From: Epiperipatus broadwayi
Taxonomy: Eukaryota > Onychophora > Udeonychophora > Euonychophora > Peripatidae
Length of the DNA stretch: 64,000 nt
Assembly: GCA_028023455.1 (NCBI GenBank)
Contig: JAQFVV010000013.1
Location: 4,466,001 to 4,530,000 of the forward strand
Direction: 5' to 3'
Shown: positions 39,080-51,215 of the stretch, in pieces
Numbering within the stretch: position 1 is the first letter of the stretch
How the letters are laid out: each line of letters starts with the position of its first letter
Position numbers and translations under genes: made by a program
The notes under the pieces: model-generated
What the model was told of the DNA's origin: nothing
The model's database searches: none
Seen by the model: only the letters and a program-made list of their open reading frames with translations

Positions 39080-40325
39080 TAATAAACATGGATTTACATT
39101 TGGATAAAATTAAACAAAAGAATTCTTAAAGCACATTAATACAATAAAAATTACATACATTAAAATAAATTATTTGAATGAAACTTTTTTAAAACTAAAT
39201 GTTTGAAGACTAATAAAAAGAAAGTTCTAACAAACAATAATATGAAACAGTAATTTACTGCATGAAAAGAATCCAGTTTATATGAAGACTTTAGCAATGT
39301 ATGCACTAAAAAGAATGGCTAGAAATAATTTGCTGCAAATAATGGATAGTTGTGTAAATTTAGAATGTAGTATGCACATAACAGTATAAAAAGGTATTGT
39401 ATTTTTTAAATTTTATAATCATTAATTTTCACCACACCCAAAATATAGTATGCTTGACTTATTTCTGAAAGAATGAATGATACCTCACTTAGACTTAAGT
39501 GCAGTACTTACATATGCAAATATAAATTCTCTCTCTCTCTCTCTCTCACTTTATTAATCCATAATATTTATTATAAATTCATCACTCTATTTTTATTAAT
39601 TATTTTTATTTATGTCTTAATGTACATAAATTTAAATTAAACTGTAGCATAGATATTAATGTAGATATTTAAACATCTGTATTTTATATTATTGCATTTT
39701 GGATTATAGGATCAAACTTTCTGCTCTTATAAATTGATTCCAACCACTTCAGAAAAATGACACTGGGGATCATTATCAATCATTTATTAAACTAGTAATT
39801 ATTACTAGACCAAATTACAACTCTAGACCTCAGTTAAACATTAATGTATATGTTTTTTAATTAAATATAAAATATGACACTTGTAAATCAAATTATAATC
39901 ATTGGATATTTATTATGCTAAACAAATAATGAAGATTTATGTAAACAATTGTGACTGGGGCCATGTGAAAAGTACTGGTTCAACTTATAATTTGCACCTT
40001 GGGAATCATTTATCTTTATGCATATGTTTCAAAAATCTGCCATAGAGTCAAAGTTTTAAATATATCTTTAAAAAATATTATGTATGGAAAAAAGAAAGAT
40101 GTTGAGTTATTTTATACATTTATATTTAATTAAAAAAATCTAGCCTATCTAGTTTAATAAATGATTAATAATAATCATTAATGTATTTATTTGAAGCAAA
40201 TGCTGTCAAAGTTGTGAGCATAGAAAGTTTGTTATTTGTAAATCAAATTGTAATAATTTGATATTAATAAATACTGAACAAATGTAAAAATTGTGATATA
40301 AGCCAGAGTGCTGGATCAGCATTAT
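39080..40325. other. Gene-free stretch with (CT)n
   Basis: AT-rich DNA with a short (CT)n microsatellite at about 39,528-39,547. Nothing else recognised. Confidence 0.55.
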
Positions 40326-40344
40326 ATGTAACTTGAGGATTATT

Positions 40345-40456
40345 ATTTTTTTTTTTATATGTCATAGCATCGGCCGGGACGCGAACCCACAACCGTCTGC
40401 AACCAACTACTTGCTTGCATGGCGGCTGCGATACCTCTCGGCTAACAACGCAAGAC
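40345..40456 (-). mobile_element. tRNA-head SINE, copy 2, with 15-bp target duplication
   Basis: The reverse complement has box A TTAGCCGAGAGGT and box B GGGTTCGCGTCCC, then GATGCTATGACATAT and an A-run. AACTTGAGGATTATT occurs immediately on both sides (40,330-40,344 and 40,457-40,471), proving retroposition. Its body differs from the copy at 61,601-61,698 by about one base over ~90, so this subfamily moved recently. Confidence 0.92.
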
Positions 40457-40471
40457 AACTTGAGGATTATT

Positions 40472-42014
40472 GTTCTTCATAAATGTATTTATTTATATGT
40501 TTAAAGAATTTGGAGTTTCAAGTATATTTTAAATATGCATTTATATTCCATCTTTATTGTTAAAAAGAGGTTGCCTTGACAACAGTTTGAAATTGTTGAT
40601 TGTTATTGATATTGGGATTATCTAAGTGTTGACTGGTTTTTATTGATATATATAATTATATTACACATAAGTGTGTCGGCAATCAAGATTAATTTAGTGA
40701 TGTTATATTTAAAACTTTTAGACAGGATTTTGTTGAAGAGTATCATTATCAAAGCTAGACTAAAAACGTATTATACTGAATATTTATATATTCTTATAAA
40801 TTAAAAATTAGTGTGTCTTGAGTGGAATGTTATTGGTTCTTATGTTGTTGGTATGTTTTGTAGTAATTATTTAGAAAATTTCTTTAATTTTTAAATTTCT
40901 TTTCATATAAATGATTGTATTGGTTCCTGCTACTGTCTATGATTTTTGGTAAAAGGATTAAAGCTGGAAATCATATACTACAAAATAGCAATTTTTACTT
41001 TGTATATAAAGATAATTATTTTATTTGAAATTTATGATATAATACACAATCCATAAATGTATTAATTTCATATAATCAATAAACATATATATAAATATCT
41101 AAAAAAGTTTTAGAAATAAATGTCATAATAAATAAATATATATATTTTTTGAATCTTTTATAAATAAATAATATATACACAAGCGATAATTCAAAACGAT
41201 ATAAAGAAAAAAGTTGCCCATTAAAGTTTGAAATGAGACTTTAATATTGAGATGGTCAAATAAATTGAGTTAAGAGGATAGCAGGCAATGGCAAATAACC
41301 AACAATGATAATCAAATATTACTTATCACAGTATTCTGTTTCCTAGTTACTCTAATTGTCTTTGCATAGAGAACATAACATAATACTTTATTTGTAACAC
41401 AGTGTTTAGTTTGAAGATCTTTCAATTATTTTTTAACATTGTGTGGAAATGTATTTGTAAATCAATTATCTGTTTTCTTATGTTTTGGCTATTTAACAGA
41501 CTTCTTCGGAATTAAAAATAACCCATAAATTTATTTTCAAATTTTAGTTCTGAAGAAGATTGTTAAAATAGACAAAACATAATAAAACTAAAAAAACATT
41601 AGAATGTGCAAAAAAGAAGTTAACTTAATTACTGTAAGTTCAAGCACATGTATTCTGATTATAAAATGTTCATATCAATACAGCTGAATATTTTTAAAAA
41701 TGATGTCATGTATCTAATTAGTTCAATCTTTTATATATACAACACCCTTTCATACAGTGACTCATATTTTTTACATCAGAAAAACTTGGGTAGCAGTTTT
41801 TTAATTATAATATCTCTTTGATTTGACTTCTACCTTCAATTTACTTGTCATTATGAAATATTAATAAAGGAAGAAAGTATTCTTAGCAATTGAAAAAAAA
41901 GTTTAATTTCTAATTATTCTTGTGTTTTACATTAAAAACAGATATCATTTATTATAAATTTAAATATTTTTTTAATATCCATCTAAAGTTTGTCCATTGT
42001 AATGAGATTCTATA
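40472..42014. other. Gene-free stretch
   Basis: AT-rich. A short inverted repeat ACTTCTTCGGAA/GTTCTGAAGAAG lies at about 41,501-41,562. No gene recognised. Confidence 0.5.
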
Positions 42015-42022
42015 ACCTAGAG

Positions 42023-44382
42023 CAGTGTTTCTCAATGTGTGTGTTATGACTCATTTGTGTGTCATGATAGTTCCTCAGGTGTTTTGGCAAAATATCAAAA
42101 TTTGTACTAAAAAATTAATACAAGTTTACATAAAATTTAGAAAAATGCTGACACACTACAATAATTCTGAAAAATGTGCACTTAATTATATTGTCATCTT
42201 GGTATGAGTTTAGTGCACAATTCTTATTAATTTGTAGATTAGATTAACTAATGAGAATATGTTGATTTCATACCCAATTCATAGTGCATATCTTAATACA
42301 ATCATTGCAACATAGTAGTCAGTAAGAAATGATTTGTCATTGGCAGCCATAGGGTTATAAAGTATATTTTAATGATTAATCATACCTTCTCTACTCCTAT
42401 AGTAATATTTTTATCATTATTATGTGTTATTCATTACAAATGCCTAAAGTTATCAAAGACATGCAATGTGTTTCTTATTTATAAAATTGTGAAATTCAGT
42501 AATTTTTAAATATATATATATTTCAAAATTTAAACAGGCATTAAAATGAATAATTTTTTAAATGGAAAAAATCAACAAGTAAAGATAAATGATGGTACCA
42601 AACTGGCACCTTTTTATTAAAAAAGCTTGAATCATATTGTGAAGATATGATAAAGAATATATATCACATTACGATTTTCATGGGTAGGAGATAAAAACTA
42701 TTCTACACCAATTTGTATTGTTTGAAGTGAAAACCTTCTGATGCTTCTTTGGTTTCTAATAAATTACAATATCATTTAGCTACAAACCTCTAAACCTAGT
42801 AATGAAAGTTCCTGATTATTTAAAAAGACTGTTAAGTTTAAAATACAATATAAACAAGTACAGTCATTTAAAAAATATCTCAAATCATCTTACAAAGTAA
42901 ATACTATGGCTGAAAATCTAATCTCACCAATTTGTCATCTCATGGTGAAATTTTTATTAAGGAATTATGCAGAAAAGGAAATTCTGCTAATTCTGTTTGC
43001 TAATAACACTATTAGCAGGTGGATTCAAAACATGTTGAATGATATCAAAATTCAAGTAATAGAACACCTCAAGTCTGATAATATATTTGCTCTTCAAGTT
43101 GATGAATCAACAGATATAAGTGAAAAAGTGCAGTTAATCTGAACTATTATTAATGACGATATGATCAATTAATTTTCCTTTTGTAAAGAATTACCTGAAA
43201 GAACAAGAGGCAAAGTTATTTTTAAAATAAATAATTATATAAAAAGTTATAATTTAAGTTGGAAATCTTGCATTAGGAATTTGTACAGATGAAGAAAAAT
43301 ATATGACAGGTTCAATAAAAGGATTTGTTTATTGAGAGAGTTTAATTTTTAAATGTATTATCAATGATATGAAAATTATTCAAATGATCAATTTTATCAA
43401 AAGTAAACCTCAAAAATTTTCATATTTTCTAAATCATGCAAAGCTATGGAAGTAGATTACTTGTGTTATCAAAAGGCAAGGTATTACTACAATTTTACAA
43501 ATTATGTAGAGAATTGCTTATTTATTTTATAACTGAGTAAATTGATTACAGTGATTATTTGAGTAAAGAAGTATGGTTTTCAAAATTGGTGTTTTTGGCA
43601 GGTTTGGTTGATCATCTGAATTAACTAAATTTAAGCTTGCAAGGATAATAAAAAATATTTTATTATCAATTGACAAAATTAAATCCTTTAATGATAAATT
43701 GGGTATGTGGAAAAAGAGAATAAAGGACAGAAACCTAGATATGTTTCCACTAATGTCAAAAACTAAATATGATAATAAGATTTAAAGTTAATAACTGAAA
43801 CATGGCATTAGAGAAAAAAATTTGCATTATTTTTCATTTTTGAAGGTTCACAAATGTGACTGGATTAGAAATCCTTTTTTAATTAACAAAAATCCTGACC
43901 ACTATACAAGAAGAAGACATAAAAATAAGAAATAATAAAAATTTAGGAATAGAATTTGATGAAGCAAATGTATTAGCATTTTGGATAAAACATTTCATCT
44001 GAATTCCCAAATATATCAACAAAAACCTTAGAAATTTTATTGCCTTTCTCTATATCATATTTATGTGAACTGGCATATTCATTAATGATCAAAATTACAA
44101 GCAAAAAACATGAGAGACTACTTTCCATGGAACAAGAACTCAGGGTTTCCTAGAATAAATAAATTATGTGAAGAACAACAAGCACAAGTACCACCATATT
44201 AGGATTAAAACTTTTTGGTGATTTTTTAAAAATAAATATTATATGTGATAAAATTTATTTCTTTATAATAAATATAAAATATGTGTAAATTTGTTATTTT
44301 TTGTCCTAAAATTTCTAGTGTGTACCAGAAATCTAATTAATTTTGAAATGAGTCACTGGTAAAGAAAGGTTGAAAACTACTG
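42023..44382 (+). mobile_element. Decayed hAT transposon (ZBED type)
   Basis: The left end CAGTGTTTCTCAATG and the reverse complement of the right end, CAGTAGTTTTCAACC, are the CAGTGGTTCTCAACC-class TIRs of hAT elements. The 8-bp flanks ACCTAGAG and GCCTAGGA share the central CCTAG, an aged target duplication. Length is ~2.36 kb, near that of an intact hAT element. It carries the transposase remnant below. Confidence 0.85.
42885..43800 (+). pseudogene. hAT/ZBED-like transposase remnant
   Basis: The frame 42,906-43,142 encodes N-N-T-I-S-R-W-I, then D-I-K-I-Q-V-I, then A-L-Q-V-D-E-S-T-D-I. The S-NNTV-RRI and LQ(I/V)DESTD motifs are typical of ZBED5-like hAT transposases; the Asp in DEST-D belongs to the catalytic core. 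Further pieces in shifted frames continue the domain: I-C-T-D-E (about 43,280) and D-K-I-K-S-F-N-D-K-L (about 43,672), then N-L-D-M-F-P. Multiple stops and frameshifts make it inactive. In an intact element the protein would excise and integrate the transposon in the nucleus. Confidence 0.85.
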
Positions 44383-44390
44383 GCCTAGGA

Positions 44391-46040
44391 AATATGAAAC
44401 TCTTTCTTTATTATTGAATTTAGCTAATAATATAATTGTTTCATCTTACATTGTTAAGATATAGTATAATTTGTGTATTAATGCCTAGTTTGAGATCCTT
44501 GAAAATTATAAAGTTTTAAAAATTAGATATCTTACTCAATTTTCTATATTTTCATGCATAACAGTTGTCATAAGAATTTTATATTTTCCAAGAAAAGATT
44601 AGGACTAGGATAATATTAACAAGTTCTTAGGTAATTCTTTACATTTTTCATCTGAAATGAGTGCCTTGCACAGAGAAGCCTAAAAACTTTTTAATAAAAA
44701 TAAAATATTGTGTCTTATTTCGAATATCATAATTTAGACATTAGCATAACTCATTAATAAAAGAAGTTGTAGATTTAATTGTATTAAAAATAAAATCTAA
44801 AGTAAAATTGATATATATATATATATGTATATGATATAAAAAACTATTTTATATTTAAAATAAAATGAGTTTTAATACAGAGAATTTTCAATTTTTCGAC
44901 ATTTATCCAAATATTTTAATATTCTGGTAGCAAAAAAAAAACAACAATTTAATTATTTTAAAATGTATTAGAACATGCACATACTAAAGACACACTTTTT
45001 CTTTTGTCTCAGGTTTTCAAATGTTTTGTCATGATATTGGTTTAACAGAGTTGTCTTTAATTTTATATTCTCTTAGATGTTACAAATGAATCATAACCAT
45101 CTTGATTAAGTAATCTCAGTATACAAAATCTCTCATTAGTCCTGAAACATGGTAAAACAAGCATTTTAAAAAAGTAACCCATTGGAGAACATAGTCTTTT
45201 CTAACAATCCCTTAAATATGAATGAATAGTAAATAGCACTCACTTACTAGATGGTGAACTTTGAATGTTTTTTACATCCTTTGTTTTATTTTCTAGTTAA
45301 GAATAGATAGATACTTATTTACTGACCAATATTGGTTAGGTTGACTATATAGAAGCTACCTGAGAAAAAAATCATACATTTCTTGAAATAAATTTGACTT
45401 AGCCTGGATTTAAAACCCAATTTGGAAGTTTGATAGGTAAAAACACTGTCTTTATATCATGATATCCACAAAATTTAATTTCATCATTAAACAGGACTTT
45501 GATTTTTTTTAAAAAATGTTGCTGTTTATGCTCAATTGTAAATTTTATTCATCACTTGGGAATTATCTTCATTTTTCTTTTGCAAAAACTGAAGTTTATA
45601 TAAAATCCATTAAAAGTTGTAATAAATGTTTCTGCTTTATTTAACAGTCAGTAAAAAGACTTTTTTAAGGTCACTGCTACAATAAAAATGAATGTCAATC
45701 ACCATGTCATTTTACTTGATTTTCTCAAAAGTTCATTTGTTTTTTAAATACAACTAAAAACACTACACGACTTTCCTATATACTTTGCTTATAAGTTTCT
45801 GATAGTATTTTTTTTTCACACTACTCTAGAGCTGAATATTGCAATCTTGAAAACCATTTACTATCAAAAGTGTAGTGCTATAATCTTGATATCATTCTGC
45901 TTTGCCTTTATCTGTCAAGACTTGAGATTCAAAACTGGAACTAATGTATTTTTGCATCATGCAGTTACTTTGTTTTCTGCTATAATATTCATGATAATAG
46001 CCTGAATTTTTTTTTAAAGTTTTGAACTCAAGTGTAGGCA
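44391..46040. other. Gene-free stretch
   Basis: AT-rich. A segment at about 45,400-45,440 reads on the minus strand as GGGTTTTAAATCC, a possible worn box B, but no complete SINE is supported. Confidence 0.45.

Positions 46041-46043
<3 letters not shown>

Positions 46044-46123
<80 letters not shown>
46044..46123. repeat. (TA)40 microsatellite
   Basis: Forty uninterrupted TA units. Frames reading Y-I-Y-I through it on both strands are artefacts. Confidence 0.98.
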
Positions 46124-46125
<2 letters not shown>

Positions 46126-46227
46126 GATAAACAATCCCATAAATCAACCTAGTATAAACTTTGCTCCTAAGAAAAAGTGGAGAAATCAGGAGAAACCTCA
46201 TATATAAATATATGAAATATCTACTGA

Positions 46228-46455
46228 TTGTTGCCTTTGGCAGGATGGCTCAGTTGGTTAGAATATTATTTTAAAATTCAATACTCAAGAATCCAAGGAT
46301 CCAGGTTTGATTCCTATGCTAGTACTGTCACTGTTCAGGCCAGAAACATCTGAAGAAGAGGGGGCAATAATCCCTCTCAAAATGTTTTGCATATACTAAT
46401 CTATATGCTATTTGAATGTATTTGGAATATATAAATAAAGTTAAATTTTTTTAAA
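46228..46455 (+). mobile_element. Longer tRNA-derived SINE with conserved body
   Basis: The tRNA-like head starts near 46,231. Box A-like TGGCTCAGTTGGTTA lies at 46,246 and box B GGTTTGATTCC at 46,304-46,314. A tRNA-unrelated body follows (GGCCAGAAACATCTGAAGAA, then GGGGGCAATAATCCCTCTC), ending in an AT-rich AATAAAG tail. Head, body and tail match the architecture of cephalopod SINEs with a shared central domain; I cannot verify that domain here. Confidence 0.75.
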
Positions 46456-46459
46456 GACA

Positions 46460-47760
46460 TTCAATACTTATATTGGATGATGAAAATAGTACAATATATA
46501 AATATGACTAGTGACTGATATAATTAGGCAAGTAAACTGGCTTTGTTTCAACGATTGCTTGATTGATAGATACATGCGTACATTAGTTCCAGTTTTGAAT
46601 CATAAATCTTTACTGATAAAAGCAGAAGCTAGAAACTGTTTCGGGAATGTAAATTATATAACAGTAATCCAACTGGCGTTCACATAACTATAGAGCAGAT
46701 TGAAGAATTATTTCTTTAAACTTTGCAATCCATGTTCTAAAATCATTCTGCGTTGTTGGCATCATAGTCTGTTGTAATATACAGCTTTCCTAGTAGCAAA
46801 ATTATTTATACAAGCCCCCTTTTTTTTAAACATATTATGGTCTGTAAAAGTATTAAATATATGTAATGTTGGTCCATGAAACATTCTGTACATTTTACAT
46901 CAGTATAAATACTATGGATATATATATACCCTTTGTCATTAAAAAAATTAGTAGAATTTAATGTTTAAGATTTATTATAAAAATATGAATTTGTCTGACA
47001 TGTAAAAGTTTATATATAATTTTATAAAAACACCTGTTTCCAAAATACGTTATTTTGTGAAACTTTCCTAATAAAATAATATTAAGTTCACCCTTCTCTA
47101 ATAATGTTCTAAATTATAACAAATATTTCCTCTTCCCTGGTAAATCTTTTTTCTATAGGTAAAATAAATGAACCGGAATGATTTAGTTTTGACAGCGCCG
47201 TTGCTTTAGAAGATGAATCTTTTTTTCAAAATAGTGCAAAGATAAAAATTATAGGTTTTTTTTCCCAGGTATATATCAGCTATTATTTTAAGAACGAAAA
47301 AGATTATTTAAAAAAAAAAATTATCTAGAATACAAAAATATATAAGATAATCTATTTCTTTTCATGAGTGAAATATTATTCAAAAAGTCATTTCCAGGTG
47401 TATTGGTTCCTAGCTGATAGCACTCAAAACTATCTCAGAAACTCTTCCAAGAAATTGATTTATGAGAGTTTGTCTAATCTAATTTTATGATATACAGATT
47501 ATTTCATTACTTAAAATCGTAACTGCTAAAGTTTTAAAAACTTATTTATAATTTTGCTTTAAATTAATCCCAAACCTGTACGATATTCATTTCAAATGAA
47601 AATGTTATTTTTAAAATGATCCAGAAGAGAGGAAATGTACATTAATATATAATTTTTAATATTTTTATTATAAAAGTTTCCCTTCCGCTTTGGGAGTGAT
47701 AACATGAGAAGAAAATAATAGAGATGAAGTTATATATAGTTTCTAACACACACTTATTCG
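46460..47760. other. Gene-free stretch
   Basis: AT-rich. Nothing recognised. Confidence 0.5.
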
Positions 47761-47761
47761 T

Positions 47762-47854
47762 GTTTTTTTTATATATGTCAAAGCGTTGACCGGGAAACGA
47801 ACCCGGGCCGGCTGCTTGGAAGGCAGTGATGCTAACTGCTAGGCCACCAACGCT
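47762..47854 (-). mobile_element. tRNA-head SINE, copy 3
   Basis: The reverse complement AGCGTTGGTGGCCTAGCAGT ... GGGTTCGTTTCCCGG ... TCAACGCT folds as an almost regular 73-nt tRNA: a 7-bp acceptor AGCGTTG/CAACGCT and an anticodon arm CTGC-CTTCCAA-GCAG that would give anticodon TCC. It lacks an expected conserved D-loop context and is followed by TTGACATATAT and an A-run, so I call it a SINE or tRNA pseudogene rather than a working tRNA. Confidence 0.8.
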
Positions 47855-48220
47855 TAACAATATTCTTTCATTTCCTCCATCCATATTGGTTACTGACTCT
47901 GCAAAATGTTGGATTTCTGACTCAGTAAAGTTTGGAATGTTAAAATAAATCTAAAACACCTCTTATATTTATAAAAAAAAGTTTGTGATAAATAAAAATA
48001 TTTTATCTATTTAAAGAATTTTGCTTTTTTAAATTTTCTGCACAATATTCTTATTATAATAAAGAGAATCTGCTAGAAATATAATCATTGGCAAATTAGA
48101 AAGCTTATAAGTTTATAAAGGTTTTGTTTAGTAATCATTATTTTAAAAACTCAAATCCTTTATTAGCTACTATGGCTGGTTATTAACTTGAGGGTGCGAA
48201 TCATTTTAACATCTTGGTAG
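47855..48220. other. Gene-free stretch
   Basis: AT-rich. Nothing recognised. Confidence 0.5.
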
Positions 48221-48221
48221 C

Positions 48222-48475
48222 TTAAATATCATCACATGATTACTATTTTCTATGCTAATACAAGCTGTTAACACAGATGCAAAACTCTCCATACAGTAGC
48301 GCCACTCAGTGCAAGCCAGAGTAATAAGTGGATGCTAGAAACTAGTCTGGAGATATTGGATGATTAGATACTAGATAGGGATTTTATGCACAAACCTTCT
48401 TGCCTCCATTGATTAATCTGGCTTGCACTGAGTAGGGCAACTGTATGGAAAGTTTTGTATCTGTGTTTACAGCTT
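48222..48475. mobile_element. Short fold-back element, same family as 56 kb
   Basis: Arms AAGCTGTTAACACAGATGCA...CTCAGTGCAAGCCAGA (48,262 onward) and TCTGGCTTGCACTGAG...TGTGTTTACAGCTT (to 48,475) are inverse, ~70 bp each. The centre holds GAAACTAGTCTGGAGATATT-GGATG and ACTAGATAGGGATTTTATGC, shared with the 56-57 kb copies, but the CTGATGA half is missing. The tail ATCATCACATGATTACTATT (48,222-48,262) is the inverse of the tail seen at 56,907. Confidence 0.8.
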
Positions 48476-49158
48476 TTTTAGTAAAAAGATGGGTTTAGAT
48501 GTTGAGGTGCTGTTGCTGTTTTTAACAAGTTAAAGGAATTTAATCATAATGATGTAACTATTGCAACTAAATTAATAGTAGTAGACTTGGGTAGACTATC
48601 AATTAGGAACATGAAGACATTAGAAAATTTTCATTAAAAGATGGTTTATAAAAATCTAAGAATATGATGGCAAGGTCATATAACCAATTAATATGTTTTC
48701 CCCTTAGCTGGTCATCACACTCTAAAATTTATTGTTTTAAAATCACATCTTTATAGGATTCATTACATGGAACTTCTTTAAAAGATATTTTATGATGAAC
48801 CTGAGCATGGTTTTGTGGAAGAGGCAAATTCCAGTTACATTATGAAGAATATCTCAAAGTCACTCTAAAAAAGTCCAATCTTCATTACTTTTATAAAAAA
48901 AATATAATTGAGTACAAAATTCAAAGAGATTGAGTTGATCAAGTCTTTCAGAAAGAAAACTTTGCTGCAGAATAACTTAAAAGATAGTATTGCACATATC
49001 TAAAAAAACAGAATACTAGCACGTGGGCATATCACAGATGGATTTGTACAGTCATCACAAAATTCAACTTTTTTTTCTATCTTTTTCCTTTAGAGTTGTA
49101 ATGGCCATTCTCTTTTTGGAATGGCTGCTACTGCTAATAATGATTTTTTTTTAAAATT
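48476..49158. other. Gene-free stretch
   Basis: AT-rich. Nothing recognised. Confidence 0.5.
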
Positions 49159-49170
49159 TAAAAATGCTAT

Positions 49171-49269
49171 GTCTTGCATTGGTTGTCGAGAGGTCAGCGC
49201 GACTGCCTTGCACTTGCAGGCAGTTGCCCGGTTGCGGGTTCACGTCCCGGCCGATGCTATGACACTTAA
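49171..49269 (+). mobile_element. tRNA-head SINE, copy 4, with 11-bp target duplication
   Basis: TGCATTGGTTGTCGAGAGGT (box A) and GGGTTCACGTCCCGG (box B) are followed by CCGATGCTATGACAC and a short A-run. AAAAATGCTAT flanks both sides (49,160-49,170 and 49,270-49,280). It is the only plus-strand member among the six short SINEs. Confidence 0.9.
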
Positions 49270-49280
49270 AAAAATGCTAT

Positions 49281-49699
49281 TGTATAGTCCATTAATATAT
49301 ATATAATGTAGTTCAGAAATACACAGAACTTAAAGATGATGCTTTATTATACATTTTTTGTATTACTAAGGGATCAGTTTTCTAAAGATCAAGTAAAATC
49401 TTAACACTAAAGTTGCAAACAGAACATAACATTTTTGTTCAATTGGTAAGATTGAATTTTTATTTCCTTCTTTAGAAGGAAATCAATCTATAAACTGTTA
49501 GTTTTCCCAGTATCAGATTAATTGCTTAAGGGAGCTAAAAAATATTATGAGACATTGTGTGAAATAAATTTATATAAATAATTAGTTGGTTAAATACAAC
49601 TAGAATTTCAAATCAAAGTCAAGAGAATAGATTGCAGATAAAAATAAAACCAGAATGAGTTTTTTCTTTATTTATTGCTAAATGGTAACGTAGTTCAAT
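49281..49699. other. Gene-free stretch between SINEs
   Basis: AT-rich. Nothing recognised. Confidence 0.5.
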
Positions 49700-49713
49700 T
49701 TGATCTCTGTCTT

Positions 49714-49804
49714 TTTTTTTTTCATGTGTCAAAGCATCGGTCGGGAAGCGAACCCGGGACAACTGCTTGTAAGGCGGCTGTGCTGACCACTCGACCACCA
49801 ACGC
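49714..49804 (-). mobile_element. tRNA-head SINE, copy 5, with 14-bp target duplication
   Basis: The reverse complement reads AAGCGTTGGTGGTCGAGTGG (box A) ... CCCGGGTTCGCTTCCCGAC (box B) CGATGCTTTGACACATG plus an A-run. TTGATCTCTGTCTT flanks both sides (49,700-49,713 and 49,805-49,818). Confidence 0.92.
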
Positions 49805-49818
49805 TTGATCTCTGTCTT

Positions 49819-51207
49819 GAAATCGATGGCAGATTTCAATAGTTTAAATTATATCTATATTCTAGAAGTGCATTATTAATTGTTCATATGAAAAAGGAAA
49901 TGTTTTTTTTTAAAAAAAAGAATTAACGCACACTATTCGAGCTGAATAGAAAAGGTAAAAATCGCTTAATAAACAATAAATATGTGAACTGTACAGACTA
50001 TTGTAAATAAAAAAAGCCATCAGAGGCGTAATTATATAGTTATAGCTTTGCATCCTGAATTCTCACTGATAATAGAAAAAATCGGAATAAGGCTGAGGAT
50101 GGAAACTAAATTGCTCTTTTATCTGATAATTATCGATTACTCAATCTTGCAATAGATGATGTTGAAGAAATAATGAAGATACTGAAGCAATCAAATTCTA
50201 TTGTGCTGAGATTTTATACTAAGAAATCACTGTTTAGATGGTATTTAGAATATATATTGACATCACTAATACAAGCAAAATATAGAAATGATTTGTGCTT
50301 GATACTAAATAAAAAACCTTTTCACCTGATTATAATGTATTTTCCAGATCTATGAAAAATAAACAACTGTAATCTCAAATTTTATGCAGTTATCATATAT
50401 ATTTAAAAATATTTGAAATATATAATTAATGAAACAAATGAATAAATTTTAGATGGATGGCTTGGCTAACCAAAACAAATATTCAAGAAGAATCTTTGTT
50501 CCAATTCTGTAATTTAATTTAAAAAATAAATATTCAAAACTCAAAACATAACAGTTAATTTTAATTTAGAATGTTAATCACATTTTAAAGTGGATGTCAA
50601 AAATTAACAAGAAATTTTTTTCTCTGATGGATCTTTATTTGAATGTTGGTATGTCTCAAGCAAAGATAAAGATTAAAAAATGCTAAACACTGCATGAAAA
50701 ATGATTATTTGATCAGCCTTTGATATATGGAATGTCATTAATAAGACAAAAGGTGGAAAATAAATTTGTTCTCTAAGGCAAATTGCAAAAAATCTCATAT
50801 CTTTTTAACCTCACTGTATCAAAACTAAATGTTATATTAATAAGTTAACATAGTTATGAGATAGCATAATTTGATTATCAGAAGAAATCTAGAATGCGAG
50901 CAAATATAAATACTAAAATAAATCAGTCATAATTAGACACATTTTTGCATTATGTTAAATAAATCTTTAAAAAATAAATTCCTGAAGAAGACTGCTACTC
51001 AGTCAGAACTGTCAGACAATTTATTAAAAAAACTTTGGGATAAATACAAAAAGCAAATGATGTTTTCAGGTATTTATTCAGAGAATTATTTTCATTTTTT
51101 CAATTACTTATAAAAACATTTTTTTTGAAAAATATTGAAACCAATAAATAAAGATAGAACTTAGAGAATAAGAAAGAAATATATGCTTTATGAGTTGTAT
51201 AACAATC
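49819..51207. other. AT-rich DNA, no supported gene
   Basis: A plus-strand frame at 50,173-50,355, with broken extension upstream to about 50,060, has an unremarkable residue mix. It might be an old transposon coding scrap. No family is assigned. Confidence 0.4.
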
Positions 51208-51215
51208 CAATAGAT

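Noticed and set aside
45892-46207. Frames rich in Y-I-Y-I on both strands
   Set aside because: They read through the (TA)40 tract.
47782-47854. Functional tRNA gene (anticodon TCC)
   Set aside because: It folds reasonably, but it shares the post-tRNA ACATATAT/A-run of neighbouring SINEs and sits among dispersed copies, so a SINE or pseudogene is more likely.
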